Below are positions 7,832-16,573 of a stretch of 57,750 nt of DNA, one piece after another. Source of the DNA: Paenibacillus sp. (GTDB lineage: Bacteria; Bacillota; Bacilli; Paenibacillales; Paenibacillaceae); assembly GCA_031254035.1 (NCBI GenBank), contig JAIRVF010000020.1, positions 1 through 57,750 of the forward strand, written 5' to 3'. Each line of letters begins with the position of its first letter. The first letter of the stretch is position 1. Both the position numbers and the translations under genes were made by a program. The notes under the pieces were generated by a model. It saw only the letters and a program-made list of their open reading frames with translations, did not search any database and was not told the DNA's origin.

Positions 7832-8701
7832 TTAAATGATTAAATCCGCCACCACCGGATAATGATCAGAAGGCATTTTGCCCTCGAAGTGATCCGTAAT
7901 AAACCCATGATTCAACACATGAATCTGATTCGTAACGAAAATAAAATCGATCGGTTTTTCAAACTCAATTCCATGTTTCTCCCCCCGTGTCAAAAAGGCT
8001 GGAAACATCCGTGCCGCGATCTCCCGCGAATCAAAACCTTGAAACGTAAATGGTGGCCCAAAGCGGTTATAATCCGCCACCTTACTTGCATCGCGCAGTA
8101 AAACCGGTCCCGGTTCATTCTGCTGAGTGATGACTCGGTATGGGTCAGAATCCTCGGTTACGTTGAAATCACCTGTTAAGAGTGCCGGAATGCCAACCGC
8201 AAGTTTTCCGATCCGTTCCAGAATCAAATGAGCGCTTTGCAGGACGGCTATTTGCCCTATATGATCGAAATGAGTGTTAAAATGCAAAAATTGGCGACCC
8301 GTATATGTATCTTCAAACTCCGCCCAGGTCACGACGCGTCTGTAGGCAGCGTCCCAGCCAAGAGAGCCAGGCTCTTCCGGTCTTTCCGAAAGCCAGAAGG
8401 TACTTTGGCACAGCGGCTTCAGCCGGTTTTTGCGGTAAAATATGCAGGAAAACTCTCCATCCCTAACTCCGTCTTCTCTTCCGACGCCAATCCAGCCATA
8501 TTCCGGCAGCAGTCGCTGTAGATCTTCAAGCTGGTTATATTGCACTTCTTGCATGCCAACCAGGTCTGGGCGGTGAAAGCGGATCACTCCCGCTACCAAC
8601 TCCTTGCGGCCAATCCAGCCGTTCTCCCCATCCATCTCAGAGGCATTTTTGATGTTATAGGACATGCACCGCAAATCCATTTCCGGCTTCTCTGCTGACA
8701 T
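7832..8701 (-). CDS. Endonuclease/exonuclease/phosphatase (EEP) family protein
   Basis: About 289 aa with the DNase I-like EEP fold. Seen in order: LRCMSYNIKNASE (Asn of motif 1), DLVGMQEVQ (catalytic Glu), FNTHFDHIG, LLTGDFNVTEDSDPY (Asp/Asn pair), DFIFVTNQI and the final MPSDHYPVVADL with the conserved SDHxP. All metal and catalytic residues are present. I start at the ATG at 8701, which has GGAG at 8 nt; an ATG at 8749 is in frame without a ribosome site. No signal peptide. The substrate (sugar-phosphate ester, nucleic acid or lipid headgroup) cannot be told. Confidence 0.85.
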   Translation of the reverse strand: MSAEKPEMDLRCMSYNIKNASEMDGENGWIGRKELVAGVIRFHRPDLVGMQEVQYNQLEDLQRLLPEYGWIGVGREDGVRDGEFSCIFYRKNRLKPLCQSTFWLSERPEEPGSLGWDAAYRRVVTWAEFEDTYTGRQFLHFNTHFDHIGQIAVLQSAHLILERIGKLAVGIPALLTGDFNVTEDSDPYRVITQQNEPGPVLLRDASKVADYNRFGPPFTFQGFDSREIAARMFPAFLTRGEKHGIEFEKPIDFIFVTNQIHVLNHGFITDHFEGKMPSDHYPVVADLII

Positions 8702-8762
8702 TTCCTTCACTCCATTCAGTAATGATGAAACTTTAGTCTCCCCCATCATACCAAAAGACGGT

Positions 8763-9215
8763 TTATTTCTTTACATCAACTAATTTAAATCGCTCACACA
8801 CTAACGGAATATTCTCAGAAAATTCAAGCCCAAACCTGCGGAGCTCTCTACTAAAATAGGCTTCGTGAACCTCTCTCCAATACCGATAGCTTCTATCCCC
8901 TTCCCCCTCAGCACTAGCAAAATCCTCCGGAACTTCATTCATAGGCATTATGTTCACTTCGACGGTCTGAATAATGGCTACTGGCAAATCCCGGCTGTTT
9001 AATATAATGCTGTAATCACCGGCGGAAGGAAGAGGTTCATTTTCAATTTCATAACTGATCAAAGACGAACATGTTGCTGTTTTAATACCGTCAATGACCA
9101 ATTGGGCTAGATGATCTGGTTCTGCTCCGAATGGCCAAGCGCTTACCGGTTTCGGTTTTTCTTGATCTTGCTTTTCCCAAAACTCATTCCAATACGATTG
9201 TGCCGCCTGATTCAT
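8763..9215 (-). CDS. ASCH domain protein
   Basis: 150 aa. The core shows FGAEPDHLAQLVIDGIKTATCSS (G-x-K-T-x-T/C pattern), ELPSAGDY-like LPSAGDYSIILNSRDLPVAII and VCERFKLV, matching the ASCH fold, a PUA-related beta-barrel thought to bind RNA; some members are N4-acetylcytidine amidohydrolases. Start chosen at 9215 because GGGGGAG precedes it by 6 nt. It is transcribed toward the EEP gene with a 61-nt gap. Confidence 0.8.
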   Translation of the reverse strand: MNQAAQSYWNEFWEKQDQEKPKPVSAWPFGAEPDHLAQLVIDGIKTATCSSLISYEIENEPLPSAGDYSIILNSRDLPVAIIQTVEVNIMPMNEVPEDFASAEGEGDRSYRYWREVHEAYFSRELRRFGLEFSENIPLVCERFKLVDVKK

Positions 9216-9260
9216 AGTTATCTCCCCCGATTCCATATCAATGGTTCATTATGTATGTAT

Positions 9261-9300
9261 AAAAAACCACGGCAGCCTGCATTCAACGCCGTGGTTTTTT
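9261..9300. terminator. Terminator after rdgB
   Basis: AAAAAACCACGGC (9261-9273) pairs with GCCGTGGTTTTTT (9288-9300), with A/T runs on both sides. It lies 24 nt beyond the rdgB stop and ends the rph-rdgB unit. Confidence 0.88.
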
Positions 9301-9323
9301 AAAAGTTTGATAACGCACATGTT

Positions 9324-9959
9324 TTAAATCGTTGTTTCCTGTTTCAGCATGCCGATCAGACTCCGAAGCGCAGCGCCCCGGTGGCTGATGGCCTGCTTAT
9401 CTTCCATGGAGAGCTCTGCCATCGTCTTTTCGTAGTCCGGTAGATAAAAAAGCGGATCGTAACCAAATCCACCACAGCCAGCCGGCTCGGCCGTAATCCA
9501 CCCATCCACCTCGCCGCTGGCTTCGAGGGATGCTCCAGATGCCGGATTATACAGCACCAATGTGCAAACGAAACGTGCCGTGCTAAGGAGTGGCAGCTGT
9601 GTATCATCGCCCATTTTTTTATCTTCCAGGAGGCGCAGTAGCTTCTTGTTATTTTCCTGGTCCGTCGCTTGCTCCCCGGCAAATCGTGCCGAATACACGC
9701 CCGGACGGCCATCCAGCTCATCCACGCATAGACCAGAATCATCTGCCAGGACAGGCAGGCCGAGAGCATCCCCGACCGTTTTGGCTTTCTTCAGCGCATT
9801 TTCGGCAAATGTTGTGCCGTCTTCCACCACTTCCGGCAGCTCCGGATAATCAAACATGCTTTTGACCTGTATCCCAAGCTGGGAAAAAGCATGCTCAAAC
9901 TCCTTTACTTTTCCCGGGTTTCGTGTCGCCACGATGATCAAATCGCTATCTTGAAGCAT
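9324..9959 (-). CDS. rdgB: XTP/dITP pyrophosphatase (RdgB/HAM1)
   Basis: 211-aa house-cleaning NTPase that hydrolyses dITP, ITP and XTP to monophosphates. Motifs: IIVATRNPGKVKEFE at the N-terminus, DGTTFAENALKKA, VLADDSGLCVDELDGRPGVYSARFAG, the FGYDPLFYLP loop and SHRGAAL at the end. It starts 2 nt after rph, so translation is probably coupled. The order gerM-rph-rdgB matches Bacillus (rdgB there is ysnA). Confidence 0.95.
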   Translation of the reverse strand: MLQDSDLIIVATRNPGKVKEFEHAFSQLGIQVKSMFDYPELPEVVEDGTTFAENALKKAKTVGDALGLPVLADDSGLCVDELDGRPGVYSARFAGEQATDQENNKKLLRLLEDKKMGDDTQLPLLSTARFVCTLVLYNPASGASLEASGEVDGWITAEPAGCGGFGYDPLFYLPDYEKTMAELSMEDKQAISHRGAALRSLIGMLKQETTI

Positions 9960-9961
9960 TC

Positions 9962-10720
9962 TTAAACCTCTCTCCCTGTCTGACCAGAGCCAATCATCAG
10001 GGCGATCGGTCCAAGAACTTCCTTTTGTTTCTCGATCAGCTGCAAAATTCCTTGCTCCCCAAGCTCCAAAAGCTGGTTCAGCTCCTGACGAGAGAACGGG
10101 CTCTCCTCGCCGGTTCCTTGCAGTTCGACAAAGGTGCCGCTGCCTGTCATCACCAGATTCATGTCAACCTTCGCGCTTGAATCCTCCTCATAGTTGAGAT
10201 CAAGCATCGGTTCTTCATTCACCACACCCACGCTGACGGAAGCTAGATAGTCCGTAATCGGAAAAACCGGCAGCTTATGCTGCTGCGCAATTTTGCTTAC
10301 GGCAATGGCGAGTGCGACGAAAGAGCCTGTAATCGAGGTTGTCCGTGTTCCTCCGTCTGCTTGGATTACATCGCAATCGAGCGTAATCGTACGCTCGCCG
10401 AGTGCACGAAGATCAACGACGGAGCGCAGCGCTCTGCCGATCAACCGTTGAATTTCCATCGTCCGGCCGCTGAGCTTGCCACGAGCGCTTTCCCGCTGAT
10501 TGCGAGATTGCGTTGCCCGCGGAAGCATGGAATATTCCGCCGTAACCCAGCCTTTCCCCTGTCCCTTCAAAAATGGGGGGACCTTCTCATCCACCGTTGC
10601 TGTACATAATACCTTCGTATCTCCCATTTCTATGAACACGGAGCCTTCCGCATACTTGTTCACATTCACTGACAAATTCATCGGTCTGAGCTGATTGCTG
10701 CTTCGTCCGTTTGATCTCAT
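9962..10720 (-). CDS. rph: Ribonuclease PH
   Basis: 252-aa phosphorolytic 3'-5' exoribonuclease that trims tRNA 3' ends. Seen: [17 protein letters not shown], the long region [26 protein letters not shown] with phosphate-binding arginines, [23 protein letters not shown] and [25 protein letters not shown]. Length is normal for the family (about 245-250). First gene of the rph-rdgB pair; gerM lies 136 nt upstream on the same strand. Confidence 0.96.
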   Translation of the reverse strand: MRSNGRSSNQLRPMNLSVNVNKYAEGSVFIEMGDTKVLCTATVDEKVPPFLKGQGKGWVTAEYSMLPRATQSRNQRESARGKLSGRTMEIQRLIGRALRSVVDLRALGERTITLDCDVIQADGGTRTTSITGSFVALAIAVSKIAQQHKLPVFPITDYLASVSVGVVNEEPMLDLNYEEDSSAKVDMNLVMTGSGTFVELQGTGEESPFSRQELNQLLELGEQGILQLIEKQKEVLGPIALMIGSGQTGREV

Positions 10721-10856
10721 CTTTTCTGCCTCCTACATTTACGCATCCTTTGAACATGGAATAAACAAAAGATCCTGAATTTTTCGAATTCATTCCATAT
10801 TTAAGCAACTAATATTTTATCAAAGTGTCGGCACAAAAGCACCCTTGAAAAACCGC

Positions 10857-11936
10857 TCAAATCGGAATTTCATTGATATAATCCGGTCTGGAGACCGGCT
10901 TGCTGTAATCCATGTTGTCATTGCTCACGACCTGGGACTGCCCGTTCATGTCAATTTTCACTTTTGCATTGCCAGCATTTTCGGATACGGTCAGGACAAC
11001 GGATTGAAGCAGCTCCGAAGGAATTGGGTCATTCTTTTCAAACATATCGTCCTTCAAAGAAACCGTAACTGTACCGTCTTTTTCCGATTTGACCGATTGA
11101 ACTTCAGTGCCATCTGTCATCACCTGTTCGAGACCATCATCCTGCTGTGGGCCTTGGATCAGCTGATTTAACGCAGCAGTTATTTTGTTTTGCCCCGGCT
11201 CCGGCTGTACCAAGCGCGTTACAGGCACATAATAGGAATAAACGCCATCGGGTGTAGCCGTAGCAAAATAGACTGTCACCGGCGTCGAATTCGTCAAGCT
11301 CGCACCATCCGCCTTTTGCAGATTAATGCCGAAACTACGGCTGAGCGGCTGGTCCAGTGGCGTGCCATTCAGTGGCATTTCCGTCAGTCTTTGCCCATCA
11401 ACCCATAGCTGGACGCTTTGAACCCCAGAGAATCCGGTTAATGTCCATGTTATGGCTTCCAGTATTCTACGCTCATCCGGCGCATTATATTTGTTGAACG
11501 CGCTGTTGAACTCCACAACCGCCATCTTTTGATTCTGATCCACCGTGACGCTGTTAACCTGAGTTCCTTTTGGTAGCAGACCCACAAAGCCCTTTGGAAC
11601 AAATTTGGCATAAGTACCTTCAGACACCAACGCCTGAAGCGCCTGCTTCATATGATCGGTATCTTTCGATTCCGGGATTCCCAGGGATACAGGGGCCAAC
11701 ATTCTTTTTTCATTCATCAGATATACGGTTGTCATTGGACCGGTTTGTTCTCCCTTATTGGTTGAGACCGGACCTTCCGTCATATTCAGCATTTGTTGTT
11801 CAATTCCGACCGGCGGCTTGTCAATATCCATGGAAGACTGGGATCCAAATAGGCTGCAGCCGGACAGCAATACGGGGACAGCCAGCAATCCGGCAGCGGA
11901 AATGCCGCGTATTTTATTTCTTCTTGTCATATGCAT
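10857..11936 (-). CDS. gerM: GerM spore germination lipoprotein
   Basis: 359 aa with a type II signal peptide (LLAVPVLLSGCSLFG; lipobox cysteine near residue 27) and two tandem GerMN domains, about residues 65-200 and 215-345. Each contains the pattern VYLMNEKRMLAPVS / VYFATATPDGVYSYYVPVTR and an internal VNSVTVDQNQKMAVVEFNSA / VQSVKSEKDGTVTVSLKD. GerM is a sporulation-phase protein needed for normal germination and for the mother-cell/forespore channel region in Bacillus. ATGs at 11936 and 11930 both fit AGGAGG. Gene order with rph and rdgB supports the call. Confidence 0.93.
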   Translation of the reverse strand: MHMTRRNKIRGISAAGLLAVPVLLSGCSLFGSQSSMDIDKPPVGIEQQMLNMTEGPVSTNKGEQTGPMTTVYLMNEKRMLAPVSLGIPESKDTDHMKQALQALVSEGTYAKFVPKGFVGLLPKGTQVNSVTVDQNQKMAVVEFNSAFNKYNAPDERRILEAITWTLTGFSGVQSVQLWVDGQRLTEMPLNGTPLDQPLSRSFGINLQKADGASLTNSTPVTVYFATATPDGVYSYYVPVTRLVQPEPGQNKITAALNQLIQGPQQDDGLEQVMTDGTEVQSVKSEKDGTVTVSLKDDMFEKNDPIPSELLQSVVLTVSENAGNAKVKIDMNGQSQVVSNDNMDYSKPVSRPDYINEIPI

Positions 11937-12150
11937 GGTTCCTCCTAATCATTTTGTACAGATTGTACTACCATGTATACGAGCCCTCGCTTCAAAAAAT
12001 AACAGCCGGTCCAAAAAAACGCTTAAGGTATAAAATCCGTTTTTCCGTAAACGGTGGTAAAATTCCGGCTCCTATGCATAATAGGGCAAAATTGGACAAA
12101 CTGTAATGGGAGAAAGATGCATCCTTACTACCACTTGCTAACGGGGGAAT

Positions 12151-12717
12151 ATGATGAATGATCCGAAAAACGAAAAGATACCGTACAGCCTTAACAGCCG
12201 GAAAGTAGCCGACTCTGCGCTGGAATGGCTCGCAAAAAGAGGAGTGAGTCTGGAGGAAATCGCCGACCTCGTGGTGATCCTTCAGAGGAAGTATTATCCA
12301 GAGCTAACGATGGAAGAATGTATGGATAGTGTTAAAAGAGTGCTGAGCAAACGTGAAGTGCAAAACGCGGTGTTAACCGGTATTCAACTGGATGTGCTTG
12401 CCGAGGAAGGTAAGTTGTTTTCACCATTGCAGGAGATGGTGCTGAATGATGAAGGCCTGTACGGCGTGGACGAAGTGCTGGCTTTTTCTATCGTGAACGT
12501 TTACGGCAGCATCGGTTTTACCAATTATGGTTACGTTGATAAGATAAAACCCGGCGTCCTTGAACGCTTGAACGATAAAAGCACTGGGGAAACCCATACC
12601 TTTCTGGACGATATTGTCGGTGCAATCGCCGCAGCCGCAAGCAGCAGCATCGCACACCGGAAACAAGCCGAACGTGAGCAATTAGGTGATAGCGGGCCTT
12701 TTAGTTCGGAAGATTAA
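12151..12717 (+). CDS. Phosphatidylglycerophosphatase A-like protein (YutG type)
   Basis: 188 aa. The sequence SALEWLAKRGVSLEEIADLVVILQ, GIQLDVLAEEGKLFSPLQ, DEGLYGVDEVLAFSIVNVYGSIGFTNYGYVDK and HTFLDDIVGAIAAAAS is that of the soluble PgpA/YutG family found in Firmicutes. PgpA proper dephosphorylates phosphatidylglycerol phosphate; YutG-type proteins are assigned to it by homology. Start ATG at 12151 follows CGGGGGAAT. It diverges from gerM. Confidence 0.85.
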   Translation: MMNDPKNEKIPYSLNSRKVADSALEWLAKRGVSLEEIADLVVILQRKYYPELTMEECMDSVKRVLSKREVQNAVLTGIQLDVLAEEGKLFSPLQEMVLNDEGLYGVDEVLAFSIVNVYGSIGFTNYGYVDKIKPGVLERLNDKSTGETHTFLDDIVGAIAAAASSSIAHRKQAEREQLGDSGPFSSED

Positions 12718-12848
12718 ACCATATTTTTTTGATTACCCTGCGGCTGAGATTAAGAGATAGGCTGTTCCTTCCCCGCCGACAGGGGATTTCGGTATTCACG
12801 CAAATCGACTATCTAATTTTTATGCGCCCGCAGCCTCCTTACCTTGCA

Positions 12849-13193
12849 CTACACAACTCGGGTGGGGCTGACCTGATCATGCCGTGCCACAAGCGTTTCG
12901 TTTCGCTTTGACCAGCCGCTTCCTTTAAAAACAAACAACGATACCGCCATACTGACAGCTGCAAAAGTGCCTACCGCGGTAAACCCATGAAACCTCCCAT
13001 ATAAAAGCCCGGCAGTCCATGAACCAATCGTTGTCGCTCCGTACATGACCGAATTGGCCAAACTGGAGATCGTTCCACGGATGTCCGGGTTTAGTCCTGT
13101 CAACATGCCCATTAGCAGAGGAAATAAAATCCCCCCCATAGCACTAATGACGAAATAGACCGCTGATACAGCCGTCACGACTAATCTTTTCAT
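12849..13193 (-). pseudogene. MFS transporter with internal deletion
   Basis: 114 aa, whereas MFS proteins have about 400. It has a good ribosome site (AGAGGAGAATACAT-ATG) and an N-terminal hydrophobic stretch MKRLVVTAVSAVYFVIS. This runs straight into sequence typical of the last MFS helices: GGILFPLLMGMLTGLNPDIRG, SLANSVMYGATTIGSWTAGLLY and TAVGTFAAVSMAVSLFVF. The likely explanation is an in-frame deletion removing most of the protein. The ArsR-type regulator next to it is intact, so this was probably a regulator-exporter pair. It could still make a short membrane peptide. Confidence 0.7.
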
Positions 13194-13271
13194 ATGTATT
13201 CTCCTCTATCCTATATTAGTTCATTAGTTAAACAAGTTTTGAACTATAAACTCAAAAAAAGGGACTTCCTT

Positions 13272-13565
13272 CTACAACGTATCCAGAAATCCAGGCAAAT
13301 ATGTTTGGAACGTATCCAGATTGATTTTCATATATTTCGTTTGCGCTTCCTTGCGCACTTTAATTAAGTTCGCCTCCCTCAAGGTCCGGAAATGATATGA
13401 GGTATTAGATTTAGACATCTCGCAATGATGTCCCACTTCGCCGCAATTCATCTCTTTGTCATGGTTATACAAAGTCCTGATGATCTCCAGTCTGGTTTCA
13501 TCCGCTAAAGCTTTGAAAATTTTAACCCGTTGTTCAGAATCCAAAAGTTTTTGAGTAGTAGTCAT
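13272..13565 (-). CDS. ArsR-family transcriptional regulator
   Basis: 97-aa winged-helix repressor. Seen: LDSEQRVKIFKALADETRLEIIRTL (ArsR helix 1-2 signature), then CGEVGHHCEMSKSNTSYHFRTLREANLIKVRKE (recognition helix and wing). It has two cysteines and several histidines (CGEVGHHCEMS), but the classical ELCVCDL metal box is absent, so the signal is uncertain. It lies 78 nt upstream of the deleted MFS gene, which it presumably controlled. Confidence 0.88.
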   Translation of the reverse strand: MTTTQKLLDSEQRVKIFKALADETRLEIIRTLYNHDKEMNCGEVGHHCEMSKSNTSYHFRTLREANLIKVRKEAQTKYMKINLDTFQTYLPGFLDTL

Positions 13566-13654
13566 AAAACTATTGTACTAAGTATTTATGAGAAGTCAAT
13601 TCAAAGGTTTCAACTAAGGTGGCTCAATACTGAAATTTTTTTGGACATTATGCG

Positions 13655-13800
13655 AGGTAGCCCGCTACGGTTACGGATCGTTCTTTCGATCGCTGTTGTC
13701 TCCAAATTTCTTGATTCTATTTTTCAAAAGGTAGAAATTCGGAGACAAAGGCGAACGCTACCGCTTCTTCAGATCGATTCCGTCCCCTCCGCTACTTTCG
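13655..13800. repeat. Intergenic inverted-repeat element
   Basis: TGTCTCCAAATTTCT (13697-13711) is matched by AGAAATTCGGAGACA (13733-13747) around a centre near 13722. Outside these, GTAGC...ACGGATCG on the left matches CGATTCCGT...GCTAC on the right, so the element spans about 145 bp. It contains no convincing ORF. 13566-13935 has no gene and only this element. Confidence 0.55.
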
Positions 13801-13935
13801 CTTTTTTGTCAATCACTAATCATGATGCTGAGCCACTAAAATTGAATCAATTATTGCACGAATGAGGACAGTCGGGTGAAATGTTCTTACAATCGCGGTT
13901 TCAACTATCTATTAGATACTGCCGACATAAATGAT

Positions 13936-13968
13936 ACAAGGAGATCCCGCAAGCGGATGTCTCCTTGT
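13936..13968. terminator. Possible terminator hairpin
   Basis: ACAAGGAGAT / TGTCTCCTTGT arms with an inner CCGC/GCGG pair. It lies downstream of the MBL-fold gene (reverse strand) with a MITE fragment in between. No proper T-run follows on the reverse strand, so efficiency is doubtful. Confidence 0.45.
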
Positions 13969-13973
13969 TATAG

Positions 13974-14070
13974 TGTGCATTCAAAAAGATCGGTTTTCAG
14001 CACCGAAGCTTATGCTTCCGATATGCGTTTTTTCAAAACCCTTCAGTTGAATGAAGCTAGGGACTGAGGT
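13974..14070 (+). mobile_element. Truncated MITE-like repeat (left end only)
   Basis: From GTGCATTCAAAAAGATCGG to GGGACTGAGG this matches, with few changes, the first 100 bp of the complete element at 45540-45825 (GCGTGTTCAAAAAGGCC to GGGACTGAGG). The remaining two thirds are missing, and the MBL-fold gene begins 13 bp later. Confidence 0.75.
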
Positions 14071-14082
14071 TATAGGTGCTTA

Positions 14083-15066
14083 TTAGCAAATATAGTACCT
14101 TGCCACACCATCTGTCCCACTCTGCGAAGTGATCCTGCCCCGGCGCTCAAGTTCCCGCGTATGGGCAAGCGTCTCGCACATGGCAAAGCGCATCTGGTGA
14201 ATGCCTAGTTTGCTGCTAAAAAGTGAAATGCAGAGCTCGAAGCCTGAAGCCGGTCCGGAAGCGATCAGCTGCTCGAGCTTCGCCAGCCTCTCTTCATGAT
14301 GAAGCAGCAACGTCTCCAGCCGGTCATCAAAATGTTGAAATGAACTGCGGTGGCCCGGATAGGCGGTGCTGACCTCAAACTTCTTCAGCTTCTGCAACCC
14401 CTGCATAAAAGATTGCAGCGGTTCAGGATCACTCCCCGGCATTAGGCTTACATTCGGTGAAATCTGCGGCAGCACCGCATCTCCGCACAATATGATGCCG
14501 CTCTCCTCATGGTAAAAGGATACATGCCCAGGCGCATGCCCCGCCGTTTCAATCGGCAGCCATTCGCGTCCGCCCATAGCAAACTTCTGACCTTTGAGAA
14601 TAAAAGATACCTCAGGTTTCGGCGTAATTTGCGCTAGAAAACCGTTCATATGCGTCTCAAGCTGATCCGTCCATTCTTCAGGCATCCCCTGACTGGAAAA
14701 CAGTTTCAGCAAATCCGTTTGTATCGTTGATCCAGGTCCCCACATCAGCAGAGTTTCCTGAAAGGAACGCTCTGACATCCATACTTTGCAGCCGGATAGC
14801 TGCTGAAGCCAGCCAGAACAGCCCAAATGATCCGGGTGATGATGTGTCAGCACGATTTGCCTTATATCGCTGAATGCCATACCTAGCTCGGCAAAAGCCT
14901 GCTTCCATTCTTCTTCATTGTCCGGAGTATGCGGTCCGGGATCGATAATGGTGACCCCTTCACTTTCTCTCAGCACGTAGCTGTTCACCCAGCGAAGGGG
15001 GAAAGACATCGATATTTTCACTTGTATGATTCCGTTTTGATGATCTGTTATTTCCGGCATGTTCAC
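14083..15066 (-). CDS. MBL-fold metallo-hydrolase
   Basis: About 327 aa. The metallo-beta-lactamase fold is clear: VTIIDPGPHTPDNE, the metal motif LTHHHPDHLGCSGWL (H-x-H-x-D-H), WLPIETAGHAPGHVSFY, GIILCGDAVLPQ (bridging Asp) and STAYPGHRSSFQHF (last His). A C-terminal helical region follows, typical of the subgroup with a winged-helix-like tail. I prefer the GTG at 15066, 8 nt after GAGGG; the in-frame ATG at 15081 has no ribosome site. Substrate unknown. Confidence 0.85.
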   Translation of the reverse strand: MNMPEITDHQNGIIQVKISMSFPLRWVNSYVLRESEGVTIIDPGPHTPDNEEEWKQAFAELGMAFSDIRQIVLTHHHPDHLGCSGWLQQLSGCKVWMSERSFQETLLMWGPGSTIQTDLLKLFSSQGMPEEWTDQLETHMNGFLAQITPKPEVSFILKGQKFAMGGREWLPIETAGHAPGHVSFYHEESGIILCGDAVLPQISPNVSLMPGSDPEPLQSFMQGLQKLKKFEVSTAYPGHRSSFQHFDDRLETLLLHHEERLAKLEQLIASGPASGFELCISLFSSKLGIHQMRFAMCETLAHTRELERRGRITSQSGTDGVARYYIC

Positions 15067-15303
15067 GTGAATATCCCTCATTTCAATTCACTTACGGCTC
15101 AGGGAGGTGCCCCCTGCTGCCTGACATCATGCTATCAGATTAATTCATCTGCCGCATTTTGCCAAGTTGGGTACGTCGTCTTTCCCTAACCAAAACGACC
15201 GATTTGCGCAGACCGGGATGCACATGAATTCCAAGAGATTTTGTTCCGTAATGAGAGCACTGCCCTGCCTTGATCTATTGTATTCACAACAGGTGTTGCA
15301 GAA

Positions 15304-16533
15304 TTACCCCTCGTTACTTAACGTGCCCAGCTTTTGTTTGCCGCTGCCTGTTACTCTTCTCCCCCAAGAAACGGATAAAAGCAGGCTCAACACCAGTATA
15401 ACCGCTCCAAAGGAATAAGGGAGATTCATATGTACATCAAACAAAATACCGGCGAGCGCAGGACCGAAAATATTCCCTAGACTCATATAGGCATTGTTCA
15501 TCCCCATAACGAATCCTTGCTCTTCAGCGCCCGCCATTTTGGATAACATCGTATTGATTGCCGGTCTCATAATAGATGTGAAAGTAAAGAAAATGAGGAT
15601 CAGCAGCATATTGTACCAGAAGTTGCCGGAGAGCAGCATCAGCACCATCGTAATTGCCGAGACTAGGAAAGAAACGTTGATCAGCTTCTTTTCGCCAAAG
15701 CGGTGCAGCAATTTATTGATAAGCACTCCTTGAATAACAACGCCTACCAGCGACCCTACGGTAATCATAATCGAGATTTCTTTTATTGTGTAAGCATATT
15801 TGTTGTCGACATACAGGCTGAAGATCGCTTCAAAATTGACAAGGCCAAAGGTTAGGGTAAACACCAGAATCAAATAGATAAAATACGGTGCTTTCACGGA
15901 AGCAATCAGCTGTTTTACGATGCTTTCACGTTTGTCCTGCGATTGTCTGGCTGCCTGCAGGCGCTCTGCAGTCAAGGTTTCCTTCAGCATAAATAAAGAC
16001 AAGACTGTGGCGATCGCTGCAATCAAAGCTGAAATATAAAACGGGGCGCGAAGACCCAAATCCGCCAGAAATCCGCCGATGCCCGGCCCGATTACGAATC
16101 CGAGCGACATCGCTGCACCAAGCATACCTAGGCCCTTGCCGCGCGTATCCTCTGTCGTGCTGTCCGCCACATAAGCCATCATAGCCGGAACCATCATCGC
16201 GGCCCCAATACCGCCCAATAACCTGGAGGCATATAACATCCACATCACATTTGCGATCGCGAATAAAAATTGAGAGAGCGTGAATAGCAGAAGCCCCAAA
16301 ACAATCATCAATTTACGTCCGTATTTATCGGACCACTCCCCAGCAAGCGGGGAAAATAAAAATTGGGTCAGCCCGGAGGCGGCAATCAGGTAACCAGCGG
16401 CCGTTCCTCCCGCATTAAAATCCTCAAGCAGTTTAGGCAGAATCGGAATGACAAGTCCGATACCCAACATGGCGATAAACATATTGATCATCAGTACAAT
16501 AAGCGACTTGTTCGTTTTGGTAGCAGAAGACAT
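15304..16533 (-). CDS. MFS drug-efflux transporter (NorA/Blt-like)
   Basis: 409 aa with twelve hydrophobic segments. The DHA1 signatures are visible: LGIGLVIPILPKLL in helix 1, GEWSDKYGRKLMIVLG in loop 2-3, and the motif C-like GFVIGPGIGGFLADLG in helix 5, which marks proton-coupled drug exporters. Likely an H+-antiporter exporting toxic compounds. A TetR-family regulator lies 40 nt upstream in the same direction, so the two probably form an autoregulated efflux unit. Confidence 0.9.
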   Translation of the reverse strand: MSSATKTNKSLIVLMINMFIAMLGIGLVIPILPKLLEDFNAGGTAAGYLIAASGLTQFLFSPLAGEWSDKYGRKLMIVLGLLLFTLSQFLFAIANVMWMLYASRLLGGIGAAMMVPAMMAYVADSTTEDTRGKGLGMLGAAMSLGFVIGPGIGGFLADLGLRAPFYISALIAAIATVLSLFMLKETLTAERLQAARQSQDKRESIVKQLIASVKAPYFIYLILVFTLTFGLVNFEAIFSLYVDNKYAYTIKEISIMITVGSLVGVVIQGVLINKLLHRFGEKKLINVSFLVSAITMVLMLLSGNFWYNMLLILIFFTFTSIMRPAINTMLSKMAGAEEQGFVMGMNNAYMSLGNIFGPALAGILFDVHMNLPYSFGAVILVLSLLLSVSWGRRVTGSGKQKLGTLSNEG

Positions 16534-16573
16534 GAGTAGTTGTTTCTCCTTATCCAGTAATTTTTTGAATATG

